The position numbers were made by a program, and so were the translations under genes. Below, piece after piece: positions 25,916 through 33,963 of a DNA stretch of 64,000 nt. Position 1 is the stretch's first letter; the number at the start of each line of letters is the position of its first letter. This DNA is from Aulosira sp. FACHB-615 (GTDB lineage Bacteria > Cyanobacteriota > Cyanobacteriia > Cyanobacteriales > Nostocaceae), in contig NZ_JACJSE010000007.1 of assembly GCF_014698045.1 (NCBI RefSeq), positions 62,001 to 126,000 on the forward strand. Reading direction: 5' to 3'. The notes under the pieces were generated by a model. That model had not been told where the DNA came from and made no database searches. It was given only the letters and a program-made list of their open reading frames with translations.

Positions 25916-26521
25916 ATGCAGAAATTAACAAAACAGATGGTACTTTGGCTAAGTGCAGTTGTGATGGTTTTGGGTTTGGTGAGTTGCGATAAATTCTTTG
26001 GTGCTTCTGGAGACTTGGTAGAACGGGTGAGTGATGGGGATACTTTAGCTGTCAAAGATGCAAAAGGAATTAAATTCAATGTGCGCTTTGCTTGTATTGA
26101 TGCGCCAGAAGTACCCCATTCCCAAAAAGAAAGGAACAGTAAACTCGCCAGCGATCGCAATCAATTTGACTGGGGTGCCAAAGCACAAGCACGCTTACAA
26201 CAATTAGTCCAACAATCAGGCGATCGCGTGATGTTGACGATTACAGATAGCGATCGCTATGGTAGAAAGGTTGCAGAAGTCCGCTTAAAAGATGGTACTT
26301 TTGTCCAAGAAGTCTTATTAAAAGAAGGTTTAGCTAAGGTTTATCGCCCTTATCTAAACAAATGTCCGAGTAAAGATTTAGTTCAAAAAGCAGAAGCACA
26401 AGCACAACAGCAAAAACTAGGTGTTTGGAGTGATAGCAAATTTACCAACCCTTGGGAATATCGCAGTCTTGCAAAAGAAGGCAGTGGTTCGGCTTCGCTC
26501 ACCAACCGGAGGAAGAAGTAA
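25916..26521 (+). CDS. Staphylococcal-nuclease-fold lipoprotein
   Basis: 201 residues. The signal ends in a lipobox (GLVSC, Cys24), so it is a membrane-anchored exported nuclease. The SNase domain (about residues 32-170) has the catalytic Arg and Glu in VRFACIDAPE and the second Arg in DSDRYGRKVAEV, plus the KEGLAKVYRPY and NPWEYR family ends. Function: Ca-dependent cleavage of DNA and RNA in the periplasm or at the cell surface. The C-terminal 15 residues (Ser, Lys, Arg) look disordered and include the frequent repeat word GTTCGGCTTCGCTCACC. Divergent from the cobalt operon; no functional link is evident. Confidence 0.92.
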   Translation: MQKLTKQMVLWLSAVVMVLGLVSCDKFFGASGDLVERVSDGDTLAVKDAKGIKFNVRFACIDAPEVPHSQKERNSKLASDRNQFDWGAKAQARLQQLVQQSGDRVMLTITDSDRYGRKVAEVRLKDGTFVQEVLLKEGLAKVYRPYLNKCPSKDLVQKAEAQAQQQKLGVWSDSKFTNPWEYRSLAKEGSGSASLTNRRKK

Positions 26522-26694
26522 AATCATTACTAATGTCTGGATCATAAAAATCCTTGAAAAAAACTTTCATAAGCTAATCGTCATTTAAATTGCATCATTT
26601 TCATTTTGGCAAACGCTGTAAACCCTCTCCCTTGCTCCCTGCCCCCTGCCCCTCTGCGGCCTAAATGTGCAAATTAAATGCTTAACAGCTTACT

Positions 26695-27249
26695 TCATAC
26701 TTCCTCTTCCCATCCATGTTGACAGGCGATTTCTTTAACGACAAATTCAATCAGCGTTGGCGGTGCGGCGGAGATTAAAATACTCGGATAAACTGCTGTA
26801 CCCCAAATTGGATGAACCAGCACACAGCATTTATTTTTAATGACTGGATAGCCAAGTAACGCTTTAACTACAGCAGTATCATTGTGCGGCATTGCACCGG
26901 GACGCGAAAGTAAAGGATAGCCTGTACGCGGATCAATTAAGTCTGAGAGATAACCGCGATCGCGCAATTCAAAAGCCACATCACAACCAAATCCCATAAA
27001 CCTTTGGCGTAACTTTTGTTTCTCCGCCTCGATTTCTTTGGTGCTTTCCACTAAAGAAAATTGCGATCGCTGCAAAACAACCACAACCCAAAAAAAGGGT
27101 TCTTGTTTCCAATCTGGTAATATCCGTTCGCAATTAGTACATATATATTTACTCGGTGCATGAATAGAAATTTGCACAGCTTGTCCCATATCGCCAGTTA
27201 AATTTATGGGACTGGTTTGTTCCGAAATGTAAACGCTTGGGTAGTTCAC
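26695..27249 (-). CDS. Homologue of cobalamin-trafficking protein MMADHC (CblD)
   Basis: 184 residues, no signal peptide. From about residue 52 on it follows the human MMADHC C-terminal domain by eye: FFWVVVVLQR (FPMTVVTV in human, from memory), E-x-E-x(2)-L(R)xRF, then the run VAFELRDRGYLSDLIDPRTG (human YALRAEGYWADFIDPSSG), and CCVLVHPIWGTAVY (human CCKVIRHSLWGTHVV). Cys141-Cys142 match the pair containing human Cys261, which binds cobalt in the CblC-CblD complex. The N-terminus adds a CxxC (Cys37, Cys40) that may hold zinc. The gene is 1.0 kb from the riboswitch-controlled cobalt operon, on the same strand. I infer a role in cobalamin handling; no CblC homologue is in the window. Confidence 0.75.
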   Translation of the reverse strand: MNYPSVYISEQTSPINLTGDMGQAVQISIHAPSKYICTNCERILPDWKQEPFFWVVVVLQRSQFSLVESTKEIEAEKQKLRQRFMGFGCDVAFELRDRGYLSDLIDPRTGYPLLSRPGAMPHNDTAVVKALLGYPVIKNKCCVLVHPIWGTAVYPSILISAAPPTLIEFVVKEIACQHGWEEEV

Positions 27250-27841
27250 TCAATTGATATGATTTTTTACAAGTTGTTAATTTATTCCTTGGGATCGATA
27301 ATAACTCTTAACACTTTATAAAAACCATCAATTTTCGCCCAGCAGTCAGAATTTATTGCAATTTATATATATAAATTATAAATTTTTAATTTAATTTTTA
27401 TCTTTTATTAACCTTATTTAAAACTCAGCACTAACACCCCGGAGAACAATACTTTGAGACGACTTGGGTGACTCAGTTTATCTGTACTACTTTTCTTGCT
27501 GGTAATATTTTTGGAGAAGTTGCCCCGACCATAAAGTCAGGACAACTTCTGGTACACCCCTTGCACAATACAAACAATATCAGTATTCACAACAATTTGT
27601 TTGCCAAATTGGCAAAAATTAAAAATTCAACGGTAGTCAAATTTACTGTCTGGGGAAGTCTGAGGTGGATAATTAAGCCGACCGATTCAGGTAAATTTAC
27701 TCAATCTGGCGCTGGTGACTGAATCTAGCGTTGTGAATTGTCATAATATAAGCAGTTACTTGATTGAGTCTCAATAGTGAAATCTCCTTCATTGCGTCAA
27801 TCCTAGCATTCAGGAATCAACTAAACTCAGTGAGGCGACTC
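27250..27841. other. AT-rich gap without a convincing gene
   Basis: 592 bases, strongly AT-rich from 27355 to 27420. A frame at 27468-27722 (84 codons, GTG start) has no ribosome-binding site, no domain and ends in Gly/Asp-rich sequence; I leave it uncalled. The 3' part should carry the promoter of the next gene. Confidence 0.45.
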
Positions 27842-28438
27842 ATGAATATTGATCAGCAACTCAATGTTAATTTACGTGCAGAACTGGAAGTAGCGAAAAG
27901 ACAGTTAAAATCTGACCAAAAAGGTGGAATTGCCGCCTTAGATCAGATTTATCGCCAAGGTAAAGTTCCAGAACAAACTTTAAACGGGCGCTATTGGGGT
28001 GAGTTTTTGACTGCTAATTTCAATCCAGTTTTAGATAGTTGGTTAGATATCATCACAAAGATGTGGCTACCTTGGGAAGGTAAAACATTTGATGCCAACA
28101 ATCACACTGGTGATAATATTTTTACCAATGATGGTTTATTACTAGGGCGCTTAATTTGGCCTTCATATAATGGTTATGTGGCAGATACGAGAGGAAGAAC
28201 CCTGGCATTTAAATTTCAGACCTCCCGTGATCAATGTTTATTAGAACCAGATATTGACGTTTTACGTTTGAGCTTCGATTTACCAGAAAACCCTCGATTT
28301 ATGATTCGGGAGTTGGTAGACCAATTAGTTCAAATTGATGATGATTTTTATTTAGGAAAAGCCGTACTCAAACATCCCGATGGTGGTCGATTTTGTGCTG
28401 CTTACTTCACCCTCAAATCTGGGTTAGCTTCAATTTAA
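27842..28438 (+). CDS. Conserved protein of unknown function
   Basis: 199 residues from the ATG at 27842, which has GAGG eight bases upstream. A longer in-frame version from a TTG at 27764 lacks a ribosome-binding site. Soluble; N-terminal helix (NIDQQLNVNLRAELEVAKRQLK), then a beta-rich part with WLPWEGKTFD and a WPSYNGYVADTRGRTLAF segment, an acidic middle, and FYLGKAVLKHPDGGRFCAAYFTLKSG at the end. I do not know a named family. Composition matches its neighbours. Probably monocistronic. Confidence 0.6.
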   Translation: MNIDQQLNVNLRAELEVAKRQLKSDQKGGIAALDQIYRQGKVPEQTLNGRYWGEFLTANFNPVLDSWLDIITKMWLPWEGKTFDANNHTGDNIFTNDGLLLGRLIWPSYNGYVADTRGRTLAFKFQTSRDQCLLEPDIDVLRLSFDLPENPRFMIRELVDQLVQIDDDFYLGKAVLKHPDGGRFCAAYFTLKSGLASI

Positions 28439-28467
28439 TTCTACAGAATGAGAGGGGAAGTATCTGA

Positions 28468-28530
28468 GAATATAGCAGTCTGATTTGAGATGTGACAAAC
28501 AAAGACCAATTATTGAGGATTGCTATATTC
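28468..28530. repeat. Short relative of the ATATAGCAATCC element
   Basis: Ends GAATATAGCAGTC and GATTGCTATATTC are inverted repeats. The right end codes for the last six residues and the stop of the small minus-strand gene at 28510 (EYSNPQ, stop). Related to 22848-22975. Confidence 0.75.
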
Positions 28531-28767
28531 TACAAAATACATACATTGCTCACACAATTGTGTTGGATTGACAGCACATTGAATATAAGGCGATCGCGCA
28601 TTATATAAACAATCACTGTTATCCAGTAAATTTTGGGGTTTGCGACTTTGACTTTCTTCTCTAACTTGCATTGGCGGTGTAGCGATCGCTGATAAAATCC
28701 CCAGTAAATACCAAACCCCGCCACAAACAATCAGCAACATAAAATCAGCAATACGTCGCATATTCAA
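28510..28767 (-). CDS. Small single-pass membrane protein, unknown (possibly DUF6464)
   Basis: 85 residues. After MNMRRIADF comes one hydrophobic helix (about residues 9-28), then a Ser/Arg/Gln-rich stretch and a Cys-containing C-terminal domain with YIQCAVNPTQLCEQCMYF (C-x8-C-x2-C). The C-terminal pattern is like that of small cyanobacterial DUF6464 proteins as I remember them. The last codons and stop come from the terminal inverted repeat of a MITE-like element, so the original C-terminus may have been changed. A likely start is the second Met (MRRIADF). Confidence 0.6.
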   Translation of the reverse strand: MNMRRIADFMLLIVCGGVWYLLGILSAIATPPMQVREESQSRKPQNLLDNSDCLYNARSPYIQCAVNPTQLCEQCMYFVEYSNPQ

Positions 28768-29234
28768 ACCTTAGCTAAAATCCAAACTTGTCAATGATTT
28801 TAGCGATATTAAAATATTTATTCATCCGTCATTAGCCATTCATCTTTAGTAAATAAAAACTAACAATAATTAGCAAAAAATGATAAATCTACAGAAAATA
28901 CTAGTATCTAAAGATATAGAAATATGGTTTTATTTCCGAATTTACTGATGTAGTCAGGGAGTAGGGAGTAGAAAAGAAATCTTTTCTGGATGTACTGATT
29001 TTTTTCAGAAATCAAATTAAATCCTACATATAGCCATCCTATTTGATTGACAAATATCTATCTACCTTGTCCCCCTTGTCTCTATTCTTCTTATCTCAAA
29101 TCTGACTCTACAGGTTTTTAAACCTTTCCATAAACTGCATGAATATCTGTTGAGTTTGTCACTGGCATATCAAACCCTAGTAGTATAATCTACTCTGGTT
29201 TATATCGCCTAAGTATAAGTTTGGTACTGCTCTA
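28768..29234. other. Gap without a gene
   Basis: 467 bases, AT-rich, with a short GGGAGTAGGGAGTAG heptad near 28959 and a TTGTCCCCCTTGTCTC word near 29070. Promoter of the downstream gene expected in the last 80 bases; not located. Confidence 0.45.
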
Positions 29235-29606
29235 ATGTTGTTAAATCCAGTTGTAACCATTGAGATATTTCAAAAACAAGCCGAACCTCAAATATATGCA
29301 GCCGGTCAGATCATCTTTGCAGAAGGACAGGCTGGTGATTTTATGCTTGGTATTATCGCAGGAGAAATTAACATCTTAGTGAACGGCAAAGTTGTAGAGA
29401 CAATTACAACTGGTGATGTGTTTGGAACAGGGGTACTTGTAGGCATCAAGAATCGGACTTATACTGCGATCGCTAAAACTGAATGCAAACTCGTCTCCTT
29501 AGACGAAAGAAGATTTCTCTTCGCCGTTCAAGAAACACCTATGTTTGCACTACACGTCATCAAAAACTACTCAGAGCGTTTGTCTCGACTGCAACACATG
29601 GTTTAG
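29235..29606 (+). CDS. Stand-alone cyclic-nucleotide-binding-type domain protein
   Basis: 123 residues, essentially one cNMP-binding beta-roll: AGQIIFAEGQAGDFMLGIIAGEINILVNGKVV (described in pieces) is the first half, followed by the phosphate-binding cassette and the C-helix YSERLSRLQHMV. The cassette reads FGTGVLVGIKNRTYTA in place of the usual FGE(L/I)A...PRxA: the Glu that binds the ribose hydroxyl is missing, though an Arg remains. It is therefore either a divergent or a non-nucleotide-binding sensor. No DNA-binding domain follows, unlike CRP/NtcA. Single gene. Confidence 0.85.
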   Translation: MLLNPVVTIEIFQKQAEPQIYAAGQIIFAEGQAGDFMLGIIAGEINILVNGKVVETITTGDVFGTGVLVGIKNRTYTAIAKTECKLVSLDERRFLFAVQETPMFALHVIKNYSERLSRLQHMV

Positions 29607-29621
29607 AGGTTATTTATAAAT

Positions 29622-29744
29622 AGGACTTACGCAACTGACATATTTTTTCTGTAGGGTGTGTGACGCAAAGAGAAGATTTGAACGTAGTCATAAGATTGAT
29701 AGCGTCACGCACCAACTACCAATTTTGACACTTTCATAAGTCCT
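29622..29744. repeat. AGGACTTACGCA element, degenerate copy
   Basis: Left end AGGACTTACGCA at 29622-29633; right end CATAAGTCCT at 29735-29744. The interior holds the words GTAGGGTGTGTGACGC and GCGTCACGCACC, themselves complementary. Same family as 30902-31051. Confidence 0.7.
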
Positions 29745-29765
29745 GATAAAGTAAAAGTTCTCGTA

Positions 29766-29830
29766 GGTGTGTTAGGCGCATATTGTGAGCGAATGAATCA
29801 CAACAACTACATACAAGCGCCTAACGCACC
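29766..29830. repeat. 65-bp palindromic element
   Basis: GGTGTGTTAGGCGC (29766-29779) pairs with GCGCCTAACGCACC (29817-29830). Similar GGTGCGTTA and GTGTGTTA words occur near 54790-54860. Confidence 0.8.
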
Positions 29831-29974
29831 GCCAGATGATGATGGTTTATGAAGTTGAAGTCAGTGTGACCCAGTTTAAAATCAGGTGAGCCAATAGTTC
29901 ACAATCGGGTTTCAACAGACTGTTATGTTGTAAACATTGCCCACCTGAAGATGATTGATATTGGCAGTTAATTT

Positions 29975-30283
29975 TTACTTCTTGCCAACATCACGAGCCA
30001 TGTTGAGATAATAGTCTTCTACTTTTTTCTGAGAACGACGGCGGACAAATGAAGGAGTTTCCGAGGTGGTTTTCTGCTCTGTTTTTGCTGGTTCTTCTGA
30101 AACTCGCTTGATAGTTTGCGCCGCATCAGATTCCAAATAATAGCCAGAGCTATTAAATCCGAAAACTTTCGCAAAAAAGCCAAAAATACTTCCAAAAAAA
30201 CCGAAAACAGCCTTAAAAACTACAGAAAAATAACCTTCAAGGCGAATAAAGATATTCTGAAGAATTTGAACTAGACGATCCAT
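29975..30283 (-). CDS. Small protein of unknown function with amphipathic/hydrophobic N-terminus
   Basis: 102 residues. The first 45 form a Phe-rich hydrophobic stretch (FSVVFKAVFGFFGSIFGFF), either a membrane anchor or re-entrant helix. The rest is a Glu/Lys/Thr-rich soluble tail ending VEDYYLNMARDVGKK. No catalytic motif. An AGGGTGCTGCT precedes the ATG by eight bases. Conserved hypothetical in style; the function cannot be read. The region downstream (29607-29974) consists of repeat elements. Confidence 0.6.
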   Translation of the reverse strand: MDRLVQILQNIFIRLEGYFSVVFKAVFGFFGSIFGFFAKVFGFNSSGYYLESDAAQTIKRVSEEPAKTEQKTTSETPSFVRRRSQKKVEDYYLNMARDVGKK

Positions 30284-30512
30284 AGCAGCACCCTCTATGA
30301 TTGCCTACTGCTATTGTGACTTAATTTTGCCCTGGTTAGGTATTCTCCCAGAGATATAACTACCAAAGATAAATGATGAATTTACTAGATGTGTCTTTTG
30401 GCATTTTAGTCAAGACCAAGAAATATTTATTAATATAGTTATAAATCAGTGTCAAAAATCAAAACGTTCTTTATTTGCAGATACTGGATTTTCCACCATC
30501 GGAGTAGAAGAC

Positions 30513-30731
30513 ATGAAAGACCAAAAAACATCCGACTCTAAAGAGTTCGTAGGCAATCTCAAGAATGGGATTTGGCTATTTGGACTCTCTTCTTGGGTCT
30601 TTGGCATTACCGATCGCAGTATCGCTTCTTTTGCAGATGGTTATCTCTCTGCTTTAGATTTAACGCAACTATTCACAGCAGCGACATTTTTTGTAGCGTG
30701 GCTATTCTTAAAACCCACATCCAAGGTTTGA
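30513..30731 (+). CDS. Small membrane protein of unknown function
   Basis: 72 residues: a charged start (MKDQKTSDSKEF), then two hydrophobic segments (GIWLFGLSSWVFGI and LFTAATFFVAWLFL) separated by a short polar loop with Asp and Arg. A GGAG lies seven bases before the ATG, supporting expression. No family recognised. It faces a gap with a MITE-like element on its 3' side. Confidence 0.6.
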   Translation: MKDQKTSDSKEFVGNLKNGIWLFGLSSWVFGITDRSIASFADGYLSALDLTQLFTAATFFVAWLFLKPTSKV

Positions 30732-30901
30732 GGCGGTTGATTTGTCATCAGTTGGTTTAGTTGGTCGCTGATTTTATCAAGCTAATAAATACTTCCGAGG
30801 TAGAACGTTTTCTCGATCGCCAAGTGCAGCATGTGGTTTGAAATGCTGAGTCTCATTGGTTATAAGTTAAGATTGTGAGGCGGTTGTCATTCAATATATC
30901 T

Positions 30902-31051
30902 AGGACTTACGCAAAAAAACGAAAAAATAAGGTTTTAGAACAGGGTGCAGGGGTATGAGGTTGTAAGGGTGTAAGTATTCAAAACCCTTTCACCCCATAC
31001 CCTTTCACCCCTACACCCAATCCCCACAAACAATTTTGGTGCGTAAGTCCT
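30902..31051. mobile_element. MITE-like element with 12-bp perfect inverted ends AGGACTTACGCA
   Basis: 150 bp. AGGACTTACGCA (30902-30913) and TGCGTAAGTCCT (31040-31051) are perfect complements. The interior is a G/T-rich (GGGTGTAAG) then C/A-rich (ACACCC) inverted repeat. No transposase. Relatives: 29622-29744, 31603-31750, 45126-45217, 59277-59367. Confidence 0.8.
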
Positions 31052-31086
31052 GTTATCAAATAAAGCTTAAATTGTACTAGCTTATA

Positions 31087-31518
31087 TTAACGAATCAAAA
31101 CCAGTGTACCAGCTAAAATCAAGCCAGTTCCCAACATCACTTGCGGCGTTAGTTGTTCTTTGAGAAACAGTGCTGAAAAAACCAGTACCAAAAGTAAACT
31201 CGATTTATCTAAAGGCGCGACTAAAGAAGCTTTCCCGACTTGTAAAGCCCGAAAGTAAAATAACCAAGATAAACCCGTTGATAAACCAGAAAAGACGAGA
31301 AATAACAGAGTTTTAGGCGAAATTGTCAGCAGTGTATCTAGTTGTCCTTTGGCAAAAACCCAACCCCAAACCATGACTAAAATAACTACGGTGCGGATCG
31401 CAGTTGCTAAATTGGGGTTAATCGTCTCGACTCCTATCTTGGCGAAGATAGTCGTTAAAGCTGCAAAAAACGCCGATATTAGGGCAAACAATATTGCAGT
31501 CGTTTCATTACTGAGCAT
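31087..31518 (-). CDS. EamA/DMT-type transporter, single-domain (about five-helix) protein
   Basis: 143 residues, four or five hydrophobic helices, beginning AILFALISAFFAALTTIFAKIGVE and ending LGTGLILAGTLVLIR, both hallmarks of the EamA (DUF6) repeat. Most drug/metabolite transporters have two such repeats in tandem (about 290 residues). This one has one, so it must dimerise, as the small multidrug-resistance type proteins do. The Glu in KIGVETINPNLAT and the KSSLLLVLVFSALFLKE motif are conserved family features. Substrate unknown. Not part of an operon. Confidence 0.88.
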   Translation of the reverse strand: MLSNETTAILFALISAFFAALTTIFAKIGVETINPNLATAIRTVVILVMVWGWVFAKGQLDTLLTISPKTLLFLVFSGLSTGLSWLFYFRALQVGKASLVAPLDKSSLLLVLVFSALFLKEQLTPQVMLGTGLILAGTLVLIR

Positions 31519-31602
31519 TCAATCTCTCGAACAATCTGAGGATTATTGAGAAATAATATCATTATTTCTCCAGAGAAAACGGTGCATATACTCTGAAAAA
31601 AC

Positions 31603-31750
31603 ACTCTTTCAGGACTTACGCACCAAGATTGTCTATTAAGATTGGGTATAAGGGTGTAAGGGTTTGTGGCGTAAGGGTTTTAGATACATACACACGCCAC
31701 TTGGCTCCCCTATACCTCTGTACCCCTACACCCAACCTACTTGAAAGAGT
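31603..31750. mobile_element. MITE-like element, variant ends
   Basis: ACTCTTTCA (31603-31611) pairs with TGAAAGAGT (31742-31750); AGGACTTACGCA follows the left end at 31611-31622. The interior has GGGTGTAAGGG/CCCCTACACCC symmetry like 30902. Confidence 0.7.
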
Positions 31751-31789
31751 ATGTCACTCGTTTTCACATAGAATTATGACTTTACATTT

Positions 31790-32728
31790 TTACTCAGAAA
31801 TAGATATCACCCAATCTCTTAAAAGTTGATTGACCTGATCTGGAATTTCATCATGGGGACAATGACCAGCCTTGAGAAAATATTCAGTCAGTTGGGGGTA
31901 ATATTGGCGGAATTTTTGTGAACGTTCTCGCGCCTTCATCCAAGGATCAGCTTCGCCCCAAAGTAATAATAAAGGACAAGTTAAGCGTTGTAACAGCACA
32001 TCAACTTTTTCCCCTTGAGGACTGCTAAAAACAGAAACAAACACATCAAAAGCCCCTGTATCATAAGCAGGGCGAGCAATTTCCTCTACTAATTGGTCTG
32101 TAATTGCGGTTTTATCTAAATAAACTTTTTCTAAAGTGCGGCGAATTACCCAACGTTGTCGCACATATTGAAATATCACAAACCGGGAAAAAGATTGTTT
32201 AAAAATCCACTTGACACTACTACCCAAGATTTTCTGTAGGGGTGATGGTTGTTTGGGCGGTTGGATTTGTGATTGTAACGCTTCTGGTTCTGCTGTGGCT
32301 TGAGTTTCGCTAAAAGGGCCAGCACTATTGAGTAATACTACCCCAGCAACACTATCAGGATATTGGGCAGCAACAGACAAACTTGCATAGCCACCAAGAG
32401 AGTTACCTGCAACGATCGCTTGGCGACCAATGATTTCACTGATAAAATCATGCAGTTGGTCACGCCATAAGTCTCCACTGTACTGGAGTTTGGGTTTAGC
32501 CGATCGCCCAAATCCCAACAAGTCGATCGCAAACACTTCAAAATCTTGATACAATCCACTAATATTCTTTCGCCAGTGGTCTGTAGAAGCACCAAACCCA
32601 TGCACCAACAGCAACGGTGGACGTTGGGATTGTGAATTTCCTGCATGTACATAGTAAATTTTCTGCCCTCGCCACTGCCAATATTGCCCAGGAACCGGAT
32701 TTGTCAAAGGGGCTGTACTAACTTGCAT
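31790..32728 (-). CDS. Alpha/beta hydrolase
   Basis: 312 residues, soluble. Oxyanion loop LLVHGFGASTDHWRKN, nucleophile elbow GNSLGGYASL (catalytic Ser), acid Asp in LLLWGEADPWM and His in KAGHCPHDEIPDQ: complete triad. The cap region (about 150-230) is Lys/Arg-rich. The type is common in cyanobacteria and has been called haloalkane dehalogenase-like or MhpC-like, but the substrate cannot be determined. The N-terminal 20 residues (GQYWQWRGQKIYYVH) start the first beta strands directly. Convergent to nothing close; divergent from aroE by 156 bases of repeats. Confidence 0.92.
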   Translation of the reverse strand: MQVSTAPLTNPVPGQYWQWRGQKIYYVHAGNSQSQRPPLLLVHGFGASTDHWRKNISGLYQDFEVFAIDLLGFGRSAKPKLQYSGDLWRDQLHDFISEIIGRQAIVAGNSLGGYASLSVAAQYPDSVAGVVLLNSAGPFSETQATAEPEALQSQIQPPKQPSPLQKILGSSVKWIFKQSFSRFVIFQYVRQRWVIRRTLEKVYLDKTAITDQLVEEIARPAYDTGAFDVFVSVFSSPQGEKVDVLLQRLTCPLLLLWGEADPWMKARERSQKFRQYYPQLTEYFLKAGHCPHDEIPDQVNQLLRDWVISISE

Positions 32729-32769
32729 AATTTTAAGTAATGTTAAGTAGTTGTTAATAATTGTAGAGG

Positions 32770-32890
32770 ATGTGAGGGTATAGGGGTGTGAGGGTATAGG
32801 GGTGTGGGAGGTGTGGGAAGTGTGGGAGGGGTGGGAGGTGTGGGGGAGAAGAACTAATGACCAATGACAAATGACAAATGACCAATGACT
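32770..32890. repeat. Tandem GGGTGTGAGGGTATAG and TGACAAA repeats
   Basis: Repeats of GTGAGGGTATAGGG, then GTGTGGGAGG, from 32770 to about 32846. ATGACCAATGACAAATGACAA repeats follow, the last running into the aroE start codon. Confidence 0.75.
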
Positions 32891-33757
32891 AAAATTACAG
32901 GCACTACCAAATTATTAGGGGTAATTGGACATCCGGTGGAACATTCACTGTCACCGTTGATGCACAATGCTGCGATATCAGAATTAGGGTTAGATTACGT
33001 TTATTTACCTTTGCCGATTGCACCTGATAACTTAGAAATAGCGATCGCAGGTTTTGCGGCAATTGGGGTAAAAGGTTTTAGTGTGACAATTCCCCATAAA
33101 CAGGCAATTATGCCGTTATTATCAGAAATTACCCCCGTAGCCCAGGCGATAGGTGCAGTTAATACTGTGACTCGCCAAAATCAGGGATGGATAGGGACAA
33201 ACACAGATATTGAAGGATTCATCGCCCCCTTACAAACAACATACCAACAAGATTGGAGTCAGAAAGTAGCAGTTATTTTAGGTAATGGTGGTGCAGCGAG
33301 GGCTGTAGTTGCAGGCTGTTATCAACTGGGTTTTGCAGAAATTTATGTTGTGGGGCGCGATGAACAAAGATTAATCGAGTTTCGTGATAGTTGGGGAAGT
33401 TCACCCATAGCCGAAAAATTGCAGGTTTATCCCTGGGCTAGTTTGTCCAAATTGATTCCGCAAGCACATTTATTGGTGAATACAACCCCCATTGGGATGT
33501 ATCCCCAAGTAGAAAACTCGCCTTTAAGTGTTGCAGAAATGGCTGATTTACCCCAAGGTGCGATCGCTTATGATTTAATTTACATCCCCAAACCAACAAA
33601 ATTCCTCCAACAAGCCCAAAATCAAGGCGCTATAGTCATTGATGGCTTAGAAATGCTAGTTCAACAAGGTGCAGCAGCCTTAAAAATTTGGTTACAAACA
33701 GAAACTGTACCAGTTGAGATTATGCGCCAAGCACTACGCCAACATTTAGGCCTTTGA
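32885..33757 (+). CDS. aroE: Shikimate dehydrogenase
   Basis: 290 residues. NADPH-dependent reduction of 3-dehydroshikimate, fourth step towards chorismate, cytoplasmic. Visible: GVIGHPVEHSLSPLMHNAA (shikimate binding), SVTIPHKQAI with the catalytic Lys, GAVNTV, NTDIEGF with the catalytic Asp, and the nucleotide loop GNGGAARAV. The C-terminal LVQQGAAALKIW closes the fold. The length is normal. The ATG lies within an ATGACAA tandem repeat, so no ribosome-binding site is visible; it is the only start that gives the full N-terminal strand. No operon partner. Confidence 0.97.
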   Translation: MTKITGTTKLLGVIGHPVEHSLSPLMHNAAISELGLDYVYLPLPIAPDNLEIAIAGFAAIGVKGFSVTIPHKQAIMPLLSEITPVAQAIGAVNTVTRQNQGWIGTNTDIEGFIAPLQTTYQQDWSQKVAVILGNGGAARAVVAGCYQLGFAEIYVVGRDEQRLIEFRDSWGSSPIAEKLQVYPWASLSKLIPQAHLLVNTTPIGMYPQVENSPLSVAEMADLPQGAIAYDLIYIPKPTKFLQQAQNQGAIVIDGLEMLVQQGAAALKIWLQTETVPVEIMRQALRQHLGL

Positions 33758-33829
33758 AAAAGTGCTGAGTGGAATTAGACAAGGGAGAGGGGGTAGACAA
33801 GGTAGAAATGTAAAGTATAAATCTTGCTT

Positions 33830-33940
33830 CCTTGTCCCCCTTGTCCCCCTTGTCCCCCTTGTCCCCCTTGTCCCCCTTGTCTCCCTTGTCCCCCGTGTCT
33901 CCCGTGTCTCCCGTGTCCCCTGTGTCCCCCGTGTCTCCTA
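33830..33940. repeat. 9-bp tandem repeat TTGTCCCCC / GTGTCTCCC
   Basis: About 11 contiguous units: TTGTCCCCC six or more times, drifting to GTGTCTCCC and back to GTGTCCCC. On the minus strand the nine-base period reads as Gly-Asp-Thr/Gly-Asp-Lys, a collagen-like string, but no gene is supported. A shorter TTGTCCTCC array is at 63256-63298. Confidence 0.9.
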
Positions 33941-33963
33941 CTGTCTTTATGATCAATTTTTCA

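Noticed and set aside
27468..27722. An 84-codon frame with a GTG start
   Set aside because: No ribosome-binding site, no recognisable fold, and it sits in an AT-rich gap; too weak to call.
33830..33940. CRISPR-like regularly spaced repeat
   Set aside because: Units are contiguous without spacers; a plain tandem repeat.
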